From Pseudarthrobacter sulfonivorans (GTDB lineage: Bacteria > Actinomycetota > Actinomycetes > Actinomycetales > Micrococcaceae), in assembly GCF_014712225.1 (NCBI RefSeq), contig NZ_JACXBW010000020.1:1-64000 (forward strand): a DNA stretch of 64,000 bases. Direction: 5' to 3'. Positions 20,875 to 29,540 of the stretch are shown here, piece after piece (the stretch's first letter is position 1; each line of letters starts with the position of its first letter). The translations under genes and the position numbers were made by a program. The notes beneath the pieces are model-generated. The model searched no databases. It was not told where the DNA came from and was given only the letters and a program-made list of their open reading frames with translations.

Positions 20875-21641
20875 ACAACCGGGGGGAGCTCCCAGGTTAC
20901 GTCGGACGAGCCCTGTTCCCGCAGCAGCTCATTGATGGCGCTGAAGGGCCGTGAGCCGAAGAAACCGCGCGACGCCGACAACGGGCTCGGGTGCGCACTG
21001 GACACCACCGCCGCGCCGGACAGAAGCGGCCGGACGCCCCCGGCATCCCTGCCCCACAGCACCGCCACGAGCGGCGGCCTGCCGCCGTCGGCGGTGCGCC
21101 GGTGGGCAACCGCGGTGACTGCCGCCGTCGTAATTGCCTCCCAGCCCTTGCCGCGGTGCGATCCGGCGGCACCCGCCCGGACGCTCATGACCCTGTTCAG
21201 CAGCAGAACGCCCTGACTGGCCCAGGCGGACAGGTCGCCGTGGACGCGCGGCGGAATCCCGAGATCGGACTCCAGTTCGCGGTAGATGTTCGCCAGGCTC
21301 CGGGGGATGGGTCGGGTGCGGGCATCGACGGCGAAGGAAAGGCCTACCGCGTGGCCAGGCGTCGGATACGGGTCCTGGCCCACGATGAGGACCTTGACAT
21401 CAGCCAGCGGCTGCCTGAAGGCGCGGAGGACGTTCGACGGCGACGGCAGCACTTTGTGCCCCGTGTCCACTTCTGCGGCCAAAAACGCCAGGACGCCGCG
21501 CAGCTCTGTTTCAACCGGGCCCAGCGCGTCCGCCCAGTCAGCGGCCATCAGCTCACGGAGCGGCATCGCGGCCAGCTCGGCGAAACCAACGGCGTCCGCC
21601 GGGTCCGCCGCCAGCTCGAACAGGGCGTCAGAGTCAAACAC
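20871..21641 (-). CDS. ung: uracil-DNA glycosylase, family 1
   Basis: A DNA repair enzyme that removes uracil from DNA. The water-activating motif is GQDPYP (residues 88-93; most relatives have GQDPYH) and the DNA-intercalating loop is HPSPLSASRGFFGSRPFS. VLLLNRVMSVRAG is the third conserved block. The frame opens at 21698, but the GTG at 21641 has a GAGAATGGGA site and removes an arginine-rich stretch, giving 256 residues. The final histidine-to-proline change in the first motif occurs in some actinobacterial enzymes as far as I recall. The siderophore-interacting gene follows closely. Confidence 0.92.
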   Translation of the reverse strand: MFDSDALFELAADPADAVGFAELAAMPLRELMAADWADALGPVETELRGVLAFLAAEVDTGHKVLPSPSNVLRAFRQPLADVKVLIVGQDPYPTPGHAVGLSFAVDARTRPIPRSLANIYRELESDLGIPPRVHGDLSAWASQGVLLLNRVMSVRAGAAGSHRGKGWEAITTAAVTAVAHRRTADGGRPPLVAVLWGRDAGGVRPLLSGAAVVSSAHPSPLSASRGFFGSRPFSAINELLREQGSSDVTWELPPVV

Positions 21642-21767
21642 GGTCCCATTCTCGCAGGGATTCTCCCGGCGCCGCCGGCCACTGGGGCCGAACCTCAAAT
21701 GACAACCTTGTTATTTACGCCGTAGCATGGGATGAGAATTTCAACCTGACCAGCGAAGGGATGTGCC

Positions 21768-22097
21768 GTGGCGGAGCCTGCTCGGGAACACCTGCCGGAC
21801 ACCGCGGAGCCCAGCCCGCTGCTGGCTGGCTTCACCCTTCGTGACTCCCCGTTGAGCGAGCGCGACCAGCAGATGCTGGCTCTGGAACGGCAGTGGTGGA
21901 AGTACGCCGGGGCCAAGGAACAGGCCATCCGGGAGCTCTTCGACCTGTCCGCGACACACTACTACCAGCTTCTGAATGCCCTTATTGATTCTGAGGCGGC
22001 GCTGGCCCACGACCCCATGCTGGTCAAGAGATTGCGTAGACTACGTACGTCGCGTCACCGGGCGCGCACTGCTCGCCGCCTGGGTTCCGACGCCTGA
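21768..22097 (+). CDS. DUF3263 family protein
   Basis: A 109-residue actinobacterial protein with a predicted helix-turn-helix-like core. The family signature is present: LSERDQQMLALERQWWKYAGAKEQAIRELFDLSATHYYQLLNALID. It ends in a basic tail (RRLRTSRHRARTARR), consistent with nucleic-acid binding. The GTG start follows an AAGGGATG site. In related genomes it typically precedes the LytR_C gene, as here with 51 bases between. The biochemical role is unknown. Confidence 0.9.
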   Translation: MAEPAREHLPDTAEPSPLLAGFTLRDSPLSERDQQMLALERQWWKYAGAKEQAIRELFDLSATHYYQLLNALIDSEAALAHDPMLVKRLRRLRTSRHRARTARRLGSDA

Positions 22098-22148
22098 CTA
22101 ACTTCGTGCTGAGCCATCAGCAGCAATCAACAAGGACGTCCCTGCACC

Positions 22149-22781
22149 ATGACCAAATACGCTCGCGATGAATTCGACAAGGTACCGGAGACCGCCTCGC
22201 GGCAAGGCGTCCACCGCACGGCTTCGGCGGCTGTCCGGCGGAGGCTCTGGCCGGTCCTTGCGGTGGGGATCGCGGCGCTGGCCATCGGACTTGTTTCTTT
22301 CCTGATCCTTCCCAAGCTCGGCTTCACCCATGCCGGCAGCGAGCTGTCCACAAGCCTGGAAGCGTCCGCGTCACCCGAACCAAGCGCCGCCCAGCCGGCC
22401 AGCGCGGAGCCGTCCCCCAGCGCCGAGCCCTCGGAGAGCGCCGGGCCTTCAGCGAGCCCGGAGCCTTCGGCCTCGCCGTCTGCCACTGAGACGCCGGCCG
22501 CCGTCCTGAACAAAGCGCAGGGCGTTGCGGTGTACAACGCAGCCGGTACCGCCGGGCTCGCCGGACGTGTCAGTTCGGTGCTGCAGAACGACGGCTGGAC
22601 GCTGGGGCAGGTAGGCAACTGGGCCGGGGCGCCGCAACAGACGTCCAGGATCTTCTACGCGGGTGAGGCTCAGCGGGCCAACGCCGAAGCGCTCGCAGCC
22701 CTGCTGGGCGTCCCCACGCTGGTCAACAGCCAGGAGTTCCAGGTTCCCCTTGTGGTGGTGCTGGGGCCGGACTACCGGTAA
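22149..22781 (+). CDS. LytR C-terminal domain membrane protein
   Basis: A 210-residue protein anchored by one membrane helix (near residues 33-57, LWPVLAVGIAALAIGLVSFLI). A low-complexity Ser/Pro/Glu/Ala linker (near 65-115) follows, then an extracytoplasmic LytR_C domain (GVAVYNAAGTAGLAGRVSSVL...DGWTLGQVGNW...SRIFYAG...ANAEALAALLG). This domain occurs at the end of LCP wall-polymer ligases but here stands alone, so a binding or regulatory role at the cell wall is likely. It follows DUF3263, probably in one operon. Confidence 0.88.
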   Translation: MTKYARDEFDKVPETASRQGVHRTASAAVRRRLWPVLAVGIAALAIGLVSFLILPKLGFTHAGSELSTSLEASASPEPSAAQPASAEPSPSAEPSESAGPSASPEPSASPSATETPAAVLNKAQGVAVYNAAGTAGLAGRVSSVLQNDGWTLGQVGNWAGAPQQTSRIFYAGEAQRANAEALAALLGVPTLVNSQEFQVPLVVVLGPDYR

Positions 22782-22887
22782 ACACCAGCGGTCACGCGTC
22801 CGTAACTTTCGGGCAGCTGTGGGCCGTGCGGCTCGGCCACTCGAAGGGGTTGTGGCTAGAGTGAATTCAGGCTTCGGTCCCTTTCGC

Positions 22888-22946
22888 GGCGCACGGCTGT
22901 ACAGGGCGCACAGCTGTACGCGCTCACTGCTGTACGCGGCTCACAG
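22888..22946. repeat. imperfect tandem repeats upstream of csp
   Basis: About three and a half units of 16-17 bases with the core GCnCACnGCTGTAC (GGCGCACGGCTGTACA, GGGCGCACAGCTGTACG, CGCTCACTGCTGTACG, CGGCTCACAGCAG) lie just ahead of the cold-shock gene. Confidence 0.6.
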
Positions 22947-22985
22947 CAGGGGTGGACCGTCGGCACTACGGAAAGAGTGGACATC

Positions 22986-23192
22986 ATGGCATTGGGAACC
23001 GTCAAGTGGTTCAACGCCGAAAAGGGCTATGGCTTCATTACCGTGGACGGCTCCGGGGATGACGTCTTTGTGCACTGGTCGGCCATCGACGGCGAAGGCT
23101 ACCGGGCCCTCGAAGAGGGGCAGCGGGTAGAGCTCGAAGTCGGCGAAGGCGAGAAGGGCCCGCAGGCCGAAAGTGTCCGGCCCGCAGAGTGA
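22986..23192 (+). CDS. cold-shock domain protein
   Basis: A 68-residue single-stranded nucleic-acid-binding protein with an OB fold. Both RNA-binding motifs are present: KGYGFI (RNP1) and DVFVHW (RNP2), after the usual GTVKWFNAEK start. Its stop codon overlaps the GTG start of the following binding-protein gene (GTGA), an unusual pairing. The ATG at 22986 is chosen over an in-frame TTG/ATG-like extension because MALGTVKWF is the family N-terminus. Confidence 0.93.
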   Translation: MALGTVKWFNAEKGYGFITVDGSGDDVFVHWSAIDGEGYRALEEGQRVELEVGEGEKGPQAESVRPAE

Positions 23193-24460
23193 ACCGCGGC
23201 AGCCTGACCTCAGCAATCCTCCGGAGCACCACAGCGGCGGCCCTCCTTCTGGCACTGGCCGGGTGTGCCGGCGCGGCCGGGGGCAACTCCCGGCTGGACA
23301 CCGTTGAAGCATCCGGCGATGGTGTCCTGCGCATCGGTGTGATCCTGGACAACGCGGGCAAGCAGAGCTTCCTCAACGAGGCACAGCGGGCGGCCGCCGA
23401 GGTTGCAGTCAAGGACATCAACGCCGCCGGGGGCCACAAGGGCAGACCTGTTGAATTGCTCATCGGGGCCGGCGACGATACCGGAGCACAGGCCGGGAAC
23501 CTCGTTGACGGCAAAGCCGACGTCGTGATCGGACCCACGGATTCCAGCCACGCGGCAGCCGCCATCGACGTGCTGTCCGCCGCCAGGACACCACTGATCT
23601 CGCCGGCGAATTCAGCAGCCGCCCTGAGCACGTACAAGAGCGGCGGCTATTATTTCCGGACGGCGGCAGCAGACGTTGCCCAGGCCTCCGTATTGGTGAA
23701 GCTGGCCAAGGATGGCGGAGCCAAGAACATCGCCGTTGTCCACCAGGACAGTGGCTACGGCAAGGACGTCTCCGCCGCGGTAGCCGGTGCCGCCACGGCC
23801 GCGGGCCTGGAAACCGTCAGCACATCGGCCTTCAAGCCGGGCGCCGCTCAGAAGTCAGCCACCGCTGCCCGGGCTGCAAAGCCCGATGCCGTCATACTGA
23901 TCGCGCGCGACGACGCCCAGGGCGCCCTCGCGGAACTCAATAATGCGGGGCTGCCCGGCGCCAAAATCATCCTCAGTGACGGGGCCTTCGCGCAGTATGG
24001 TTCGGGGCTTGGCTCGAAGGCGCTTGAGGGTGCCCGCGCCGTGGTGCCCGGCGTGTTCGCCTCGGCAGCCTTCCAGGCGCGGCTGCTGGAAGTAAATCCG
24101 GCCTTGAAGGACCTGTCCTTCGCGGCCGAGGCCTTCGATGCAGTGAACCTTGCGGCCTTGGCCGCGGCTGTGGCCGATGACGACGCCGGGCGCTCCATCG
24201 CGGCCAACCTGATCACCGTATCCGGCGGGACTGCCGGCGGGCAGGACGCCGGCCAGCCCGGCAAGGCGTGCACCTCGTACGCCGACTGCCTGGCAGTCCT
24301 GAAGACCGGGGCGAAAATCAACTACGACGGCGAATCGGGGCCGGTTGCCTTCGACTCCCACGGGGACATCACCACGGCGAACTTCATGGTGTTCACGTAC
24401 GGCGCGGACAACCGGGCCGTACTCACCGGACACGAGGCAGCAGGCCGGGCGGCGGGCTGA
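23189..24460 (+). CDS. periplasmic-binding-protein-like lipoprotein (Leu/Ile/Val type)
   Basis: A secreted ligand-binding lipoprotein of 423 residues. The signal peptide ends in a perfect lipobox LAGC near residue 26. The mature part follows the type I (LivJ-like) fold: LRIGVILDNAGKQSFLNEAQRAAAEVAVKDINAAGG, ADVVIGPTDSS, TPLISPANSAAALS and KNIAVVHQDSGYG. No permease or ATPase gene is adjacent, so it is an orphan sensor or works with a distant transporter. Its GTG start overlaps the stop of the cold-shock gene, so translation may be coupled. The ligand is unknown; amino acids are typical for the family. Confidence 0.87.
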   Translation: MNRGSLTSAILRSTTAAALLLALAGCAGAAGGNSRLDTVEASGDGVLRIGVILDNAGKQSFLNEAQRAAAEVAVKDINAAGGHKGRPVELLIGAGDDTGAQAGNLVDGKADVVIGPTDSSHAAAAIDVLSAARTPLISPANSAAALSTYKSGGYYFRTAAADVAQASVLVKLAKDGGAKNIAVVHQDSGYGKDVSAAVAGAATAAGLETVSTSAFKPGAAQKSATAARAAKPDAVILIARDDAQGALAELNNAGLPGAKIILSDGAFAQYGSGLGSKALEGARAVVPGVFASAAFQARLLEVNPALKDLSFAAEAFDAVNLAALAAAVADDDAGRSIAANLITVSGGTAGGQDAGQPGKACTSYADCLAVLKTGAKINYDGESGPVAFDSHGDITTANFMVFTYGADNRAVLTGHEAAGRAAG

Positions 24461-24512
24461 TCGCCCATGGCGAACGACCCGCCGTCGGATACGCGGTTTC
24501 GGAGTCCATTCG

Positions 24513-24539
24513 CTTGCACTCTCACCTAGGGAGTGCTAA
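24513..24539. promoter_or_regulatory. CIRCE element 1 (HrcA operator)
   Basis: CTTGCACTC, nine bases, then GAGTGCTAA matches TTAGCACTC-N9-GAGTGCTAA with two changes in the left arm. It lies 214 bases before groEL. Confidence 0.88.
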
Positions 24540-24547
24540 TTATTGAG

Positions 24548-24574
24548 TTAGCACTCCTACGTACCGACTGCTAA
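24548..24574. promoter_or_regulatory. CIRCE element 2 (HrcA operator)
   Basis: TTAGCACTC, nine bases, then GACTGCTAA matches CIRCE with a single change in the right arm. It begins eight bases after the first element. Confidence 0.85.
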
Positions 24575-24752
24575 AGCAAAGGCCGGCATCCGCCGGTTCC
24601 GGAGCTTGGCGCCGGGCCTGGAGCGAGAGAAACACCTAGCTGGAGTGAGATCCCCAGCCACGGCATACAGAGGCCGCGGGCAAGGATCGTCCGTCGCGGG
24701 CACTGCAGTGAGGTTCATTCTTAACGACTGTCCCGAAAGGACTACTGCCGTT

Positions 24753-26381
24753 ATGGCCAAGATCATTGCATTTGATGAAGAGGCACGCCGCGGTCTTGAG
24801 CGGGGCCTGAACATCCTCGCCGACGCCGTCAAGGTCACCCTCGGCCCGCGTGGACGCAACGTCGTCCTCGAAAAGAAGTGGGGCGCCCCCACGATCACCA
24901 ACGATGGTGTTTCCATCGCCAAGGAGATCGAGCTGGACGATCCTTACGAAAAGATCGGCGCCGAGCTGGTCAAGGAAGTTGCCAAGAAGACGGATGACGT
25001 CGCTGGCGACGGCACCACCACGGCTACCGTGCTGGCCCAGGCCCTGGTCAAGGAAGGCCTGCGCAACGTTGCAGCCGGCGCTGACCCGCTGTCCCTCAAG
25101 CGTGGCATCGAGAAGGCCGTAGAGGCCGTCACCGTTGAGCTGCTTGCCTCCGCCAAGGAGATCGAAACCAAGGAAGAGATCGCGGCTACCGCCTCCATCT
25201 CCGCCGGTGACGACGAAATCGGCGCCCTGATCGCCGAAGCCCTGGACAAGGTGGGCAAGGAAGGCGTCATCACGGTCGAGGAGTCCAACACCTTCGGCCT
25301 GGAGCTTGAGCTCACCGAAGGCATGCGCTTCGACAAGGGTTACATCTCCGCTTACTTTGTGACCGACACCGAGCGCCAGGAGACGGTCCTTGAGGATCCG
25401 TACATCCTGATCGTCAACTCCAAGATCTCCAACGTCAAGGAACTGGTTGCTGTCCTGGAAAAGGTCATGCAGTCGTCCAAGCCGCTGCTGATCATTGCCG
25501 AGGACATCGAGGGCGAGGCCCTGGCCACCCTGATCGTCAACAAGATCCGTGGCACCTTCAAGTCTGTTGCCGTCAAGGCTCCGGGCTTCGGCGACCGCCG
25601 CAAGGCCCAGCTGGCCGACATTGCTGTTCTCACCGGTGGCCAGGTCATCGCCGAGGAAGTCGGCCTCAAGCTGGAGACCGCCGGACTGGAACTCCTGGGA
25701 CGCGCCCGCAAGGTTGTTGTCACCAAGGACGAGACCACCATCGTTGAAGGTGCCGGCGACGCCGACCAGATCGCTGGCCGCGTTTCCCAGATCCGCGCCG
25801 AGATCGAAAACTCCGATTCGGACTACGACCGCGAGAAGCTGCAGGAACGCCTGGCCAAGCTGGCCGGCGGCGTTGCAGTCATCAAGGCCGGTGCCGCAAC
25901 CGAAGTTGAGCTCAAGGAACGCAAGCACCGCATTGAGGACGCTGTCCGCAACGCGAAGGCTGCTGTTGAAGAAGGCATCGTCGCCGGTGGCGGCGTTGCA
26001 CTGATCCAGGCCGGCGCCAAGGCGTTCGCCAACCTGAACCTCACGGGCGACGAAGCAACGGGCGCCAACATCGTCCGCGTTGCCATCGACGCTCCGCTGA
26101 AGCAGATCGCCTTCAACGCCGGCCTCGAGCCCGGCGTTGTGGTGGACAAGGTCCGCGGCCTGCCCGCAGGCCACGGCCTGAACGCAGCAACCGGCGAATA
26201 CGTCGACCTGCTGGCTGCCGGCATCAACGACCCCGTCAAGGTAACCCGCTCTGCACTGCAGAACGCGGCTTCCATTGCCGGTCTGTTCCTCACCACCGAG
26301 GCCGTAGTGGCCGACAAGCCGGAGAAGAACGCTCCGGCCATGGGTGGCGGCGACGACATGGGCGGCATGGGCGGCTTCTAG
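24753..26381 (+). CDS. groEL: chaperonin GroEL (60 kDa)
   Basis: The ATP-driven folding chaperone that forms a double seven-membered ring in the cytosol. It is full length (542 residues), starting MAKIIAFDEEARRG and carrying the ATP site VTLGPRGRNVVLEKKWGAPTITNDG and GDGTTTATVLAQ. It ends in the flexible GGM-type tail (GGGDDMGGMGGF) rather than the histidine-rich tail of the actinobacterial GroEL1 type. The frame opens at 24606, but ATG 24753 is the family start. There is no groES beside it, as is common for the second actinobacterial groEL. Two CIRCE operators upstream indicate heat-shock control by HrcA. Confidence 0.97.
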   Translation: MAKIIAFDEEARRGLERGLNILADAVKVTLGPRGRNVVLEKKWGAPTITNDGVSIAKEIELDDPYEKIGAELVKEVAKKTDDVAGDGTTTATVLAQALVKEGLRNVAAGADPLSLKRGIEKAVEAVTVELLASAKEIETKEEIAATASISAGDDEIGALIAEALDKVGKEGVITVEESNTFGLELELTEGMRFDKGYISAYFVTDTERQETVLEDPYILIVNSKISNVKELVAVLEKVMQSSKPLLIIAEDIEGEALATLIVNKIRGTFKSVAVKAPGFGDRRKAQLADIAVLTGGQVIAEEVGLKLETAGLELLGRARKVVVTKDETTIVEGAGDADQIAGRVSQIRAEIENSDSDYDREKLQERLAKLAGGVAVIKAGAATEVELKERKHRIEDAVRNAKAAVEEGIVAGGGVALIQAGAKAFANLNLTGDEATGANIVRVAIDAPLKQIAFNAGLEPGVVVDKVRGLPAGHGLNAATGEYVDLLAAGINDPVKVTRSALQNAASIAGLFLTTEAVVADKPEKNAPAMGGGDDMGGMGGF

Positions 26382-26421
26382 CCCCCATTTGCCCAGGCAA
26401 GACGCACCATAGCAAAACGCA

Positions 26422-26459
26422 CGACGGCGGTCCTCACCAAGGGTGGGGGCCGCCGTCGA
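26422..26459 (+). terminator. hairpin after groEL
   Basis: CGACGGCGG...CACC pairs with GGTG...CCGCCGTCG, 40 bases after the groEL stop. There is no T-run. Confidence 0.6.
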
Positions 26460-26510
26460 CCGTTAACCCCGCGCGTTAAGAGGGTGCCGGAATTCTGGCA
26501 GGATGGAATA

Positions 26511-27524
26511 GTGACAATTACTGCAGCAGCCGACGGTTCGGCTTTAGGAAACCCCGGCCCGGCCGGCTGGGCCTGGTACGTCGACGATGAGTGCTGGCGG
26601 GCAGGGGGATGGCCGCACGGCACCAACAACCAAGGTGAGCTGATGGCCGTGCTTGACCTGTTCCGCGCCACCGCCCATGTTCCCGACGAGCACCTGAAGG
26701 TCCTCTGCGACAGCCAGTACGTCATCAATTCCATCACCAAATGGATGCCGGGCTGGAAACGGAAGGGCTGGCGAAAAGGTGACGGCAAGCCTGTCATGAA
26801 CTTGGAGCTGCTCAAGGAACTGGACCGTGAACTCGCCGGCCGCAAGTACACGTTCGAATGGGTCAAAGGCCACGCCGGCCATGACCTCAACGAGGCAGCC
26901 GATGAACGCGCGCGCGCCGCAGCCACCGCCTACCAGCAGGGGGTGGCGGCCCGTTCCGGCCCCGGGTTCGCCGGTGCCCCTGTAGCCGCGGGCCCGTCCC
27001 GGACTGACGCGGGCGCCGGGAGTGCGGCCGCCAAGGCCGGGAACGGCCCCGCCGCCGCCCGTACGGAGCCATCTCCCGCCGTCGGCGCGAGCCCCTTCGG
27101 CCAGCCACCCTTTGAGGAGCCGGACCTGTTCAGCGAGCTGGAGGCCGAAGCGTTCAACGAAGCGGAGGCCACCGGGGCAGAACCCGGCCCGGAGGCGATC
27201 GTCGAGGCCCTCGAACGCGAGCTGGCCGGTCCCGAGGCCAGGGGCGACATCGGCCGCACCGGTGTCCTCCTGCACCCGGACTTTATGGAGATCGGAAGTT
27301 CAGGCAGGGTCTGGACCCGGGACGCCATGATGATGGCACTGGAAGAGGATCCGGGACACCATACGGAGCTCGAGATCCTGGGCGCCGACCGCATCGGCAC
27401 CAGCGCGGTCCTGCTGACGTACCGAAGCTATACGCGCTCGGGCACGGTCCTCCGGAGCTCTCTGTGGGTGCACGATGGCACCAAATGGCGGCTGCGGTTC
27501 CATCAGGGGACACCCGAAGCCTGA
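26511..27524 (+). CDS. RNase HI fused to a DUF4440/NTF2-like domain
   Basis: A 337-residue fusion. The first 150 residues are RNase HI, which cuts RNA in RNA:DNA hybrids. The catalytic carboxylates are D8 (ADGSALGNPGP), E43 (NNQGELMAV), D67 (CDSQY) and D131 (NEAAD), with H121 in KGHAGHD. An Ala/Gly/Pro-rich linker follows, then a C-terminal NTF2-like (DUF4440) domain of about 110 residues (LLHPDFMEIGSSGRVWTRDAM, ending WRLRFHQGTP). The GTG at 26511 starts at the first beta-strand; the upstream ATG at 26484 adds residues unlike the family. The role of the extra domain is unknown. Confidence 0.9.
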   Translation: MTITAAADGSALGNPGPAGWAWYVDDECWRAGGWPHGTNNQGELMAVLDLFRATAHVPDEHLKVLCDSQYVINSITKWMPGWKRKGWRKGDGKPVMNLELLKELDRELAGRKYTFEWVKGHAGHDLNEAADERARAAATAYQQGVAARSGPGFAGAPVAAGPSRTDAGAGSAAAKAGNGPAAARTEPSPAVGASPFGQPPFEEPDLFSELEAEAFNEAEATGAEPGPEAIVEALERELAGPEARGDIGRTGVLLHPDFMEIGSSGRVWTRDAMMMALEEDPGHHTELEILGADRIGTSAVLLTYRSYTRSGTVLRSSLWVHDGTKWRLRFHQGTPEA

Positions 27525-27597
27525 CCGGCTCAACTGCAGCGGGCCCGGCCGAAGCCTCACGGCTGCAACTGCTGCGGGGACTCAGCGAAGCAACTGC

Positions 27598-27885
27598 TCA
27601 GCTGAAGCGCTGCGTGTTGCCCTGCTCCGCCTGGGCATACGTGTTCGCCGCAGATGCCAGGGCCATGTTGATGGATGCCAGCGACGCCTCAACCTTGCCC
27701 TGGGTCAGGGTCCACTCCGTCACGAGGGCCTGGAAATTGGTGGCGGCCGAGCCGCGCCACGTGGCCTGCAGTTCGTCCAGGCCCCGCTTCATGGTCTGCA
27801 CGTCGGAACTGATCCGGTCCACTGTTGCTTTGACGTTCGCTGACTTGAGCTGGAGAAGCTCGGTATCGACGGAAATGATGCTCAT
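27598..27885 (-). CDS. WXG100-family protein (ESAT-6-like)
   Basis: A 95-residue helical hairpin protein of the type secreted by ESX/type VII systems. The WRG variant of the WXG turn is at residues 43-45 (LQATWRGSAATNFQALV), flanked by two amphipathic helices. ATG 27885 gives the typical size, though the frame runs to 27984. No other type VII component (EccC ATPase, partner WXG protein, YxxxD/E-tailed partner) is nearby, so it is a stand-alone gene. It lies 108 bases downstream of a histidine kinase gene on the same strand. Confidence 0.88.
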   Translation of the reverse strand: MSIISVDTELLQLKSANVKATVDRISSDVQTMKRGLDELQATWRGSAATNFQALVTEWTLTQGKVEASLASINMALASAANTYAQAEQGNTQRFS

Positions 27886-27993
27886 GGCTGATGCCTCTCG
27901 ATGAAGTGGGACAGCTTCCGCTGCCCGCCCGGCTGCTCCGGGCCCCTGCATCGAGCCTACGGAGGGGCTCTGCCGGGCCGCCACGCTCGAGGG

Positions 27994-29538
27994 CTATATG
28001 TGGATAACCTTGCCGTCGCCCTTACCGCCGCCCAGGGCCTCCCCATCGCGCCGGTTGCCCCCCTCGTGCAGGTCCGCCCGTTCCGCAGGGTCTCCGTGGA
28101 CGCCGCCGGCAACTTCATGACGGACGGGCAGGCTGACCACCAAAGTGGCACCGCCGCCGTCGGTCGTGGCCACCCTGACGGACCCGCCGTGCGAACCGAC
28201 GATGGCGGCCACAATCGCGAGCCCCAGCCCGCTTCCACCGGTCTCGCGGGTCCGGGACGTGTCCGCACGGTAGAAACGCTCAAAGACCTTCGCGGCTTCC
28301 TCCTCCGAAATGCCGGGGCCGTGGTCCCGGACTTCAATCACCGCGCGGGGTCCAGCGTCGGTCGTGCGGACGCCTACAGCCAGTTCGATGGGACTGCCTT
28401 CGGGCGTGTAGCGCAGCGCATTGCCGACGAGGTTCCCCACCACCTGGCGCAGTTTGGCCTCGTCACCCAGCACGGGCGCGGGCACGGCAGGGCCGCCGTC
28501 GAGCCCTGTCAGGGAGATGGGGCGCGTCCGGTCGCCGGCCTGGGTGTCCACCACGGCATCGTGCGCAATCAGCTGCAGGTCAACAGGTTTCTGCTGCAGG
28601 GGACGCTGCTCGTCCAGGCGTGCCAGCAGCAGGAGGTCCTCCACCATGGACCCCATCCGTTTGGCTTCGCTTTCGATCCGCCCCATGGCTGTGGCCACAT
28701 CCTCGTCGGTGGCCAGGGCGCCGTGGCGGTAAAGCTCGGAGAAGCCCCTGATGGTCACCAGCGGCGTGCGCAGCTCATGGGACGCGTCGGCCGCGAACCG
28801 GCGCATCCTGGCTTCGGAGGCGGTCCTCGCGGCAAAAGCCGTTTCAATGTGGGCCAGCATGGCGTTCAGCGAGCTGCCAAGCCTGCCCAGTTCGGTGTGG
28901 GGATTGTCGATGTCCACCCGCCGGGACAGGTCGCCGGCGGCGATGGCAGCGGCGGTTTTCTCCACCCTGGCCAGGGGCCGGAACGAGCGGGACACCGTCC
29001 AGCTGGCGATCAGGGAAGCGAGCAGCAGCGTGAGCAGGCCTGCCCCGCAGATCACCAGGGTGGCGTGTTTGAGGACGTCATCCACGCTCTGCAGCGGCAA
29101 GCCGATGACCACAACGGCCAGGCGCCCGCCGCTGAGGACCGTCACGGCGACGACGCGCCAGTTCTGCCCGTCCGTTCCCCTGACCTGGTAGGGCTGGGTG
29201 CCCCGTTTCTGGGCCTCCTCCAAAGAGATGCTGCTGATGTCCGGACGGACGTTGGCGTCCCCGCCGAACGGGTAGGGCTCCTCGCCGGGTACAAAAAGAG
29301 TCAGCGAGTAATCAGTGGGGACCGACATCGGGTTGGGCGCCTGCAGCGGCGTGAACGAGCGCTGCTTACTCGCGAGTTCGACGGCGGCGTTCAGCTTGTC
29401 ATCCACCTGGCCCTGCAGATAGCTGTTCAGCAGTGCAAGGGTCCCCGCGCCGGTGGCGGTCAGGGCAACAATCAGCAGCGCCATGATGATGGCGACCAGC
29501 TGGGACCTCAGGGAGGCCGACTTCCACCGCTGCAGCAA
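27994..29538 (-). CDS. HAMP-domain sensor histidine kinase
   Basis: A membrane sensor kinase of 514 residues that phosphorylates the regulator encoded just upstream. Membrane helices lie near 13-38 and 159-182 and flank an extracytoplasmic sensor of about 120 residues. HAMP follows, then the phosphoacceptor H254 in DASHELRTPL and a full ATPase domain (NLVGNALRYTP, DHGPGI, GSGLGLAIV). A charged Gly/His/Asp-rich tail of about 40 residues follows the ATPase. It starts at a TTG two bases after the response-regulator stop, so translation is probably coupled. The signal is unknown. Confidence 0.93.
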   Translation of the reverse strand: MLQRWKSASLRSQLVAIIMALLIVALTATGAGTLALLNSYLQGQVDDKLNAAVELASKQRSFTPLQAPNPMSVPTDYSLTLFVPGEEPYPFGGDANVRPDISSISLEEAQKRGTQPYQVRGTDGQNWRVVAVTVLSGGRLAVVVIGLPLQSVDDVLKHATLVICGAGLLTLLLASLIASWTVSRSFRPLARVEKTAAAIAAGDLSRRVDIDNPHTELGRLGSSLNAMLAHIETAFAARTASEARMRRFAADASHELRTPLVTIRGFSELYRHGALATDEDVATAMGRIESEAKRMGSMVEDLLLLARLDEQRPLQQKPVDLQLIAHDAVVDTQAGDRTRPISLTGLDGGPAVPAPVLGDEAKLRQVVGNLVGNALRYTPEGSPIELAVGVRTTDAGPRAVIEVRDHGPGISEEEAAKVFERFYRADTSRTRETGGSGLGLAIVAAIVGSHGGSVRVATTDGGGATLVVSLPVRHEVAGGVHGDPAERADLHEGGNRRDGEALGGGKGDGKVIHI

Positions 29539-29540
29539 GG

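Noticed and set aside
24636..26174. 512-codon minus-strand frame opposite groEL
   Set aside because: It is a shadow of a strongly biased gene; the translation is repetitive and unlike any protein.
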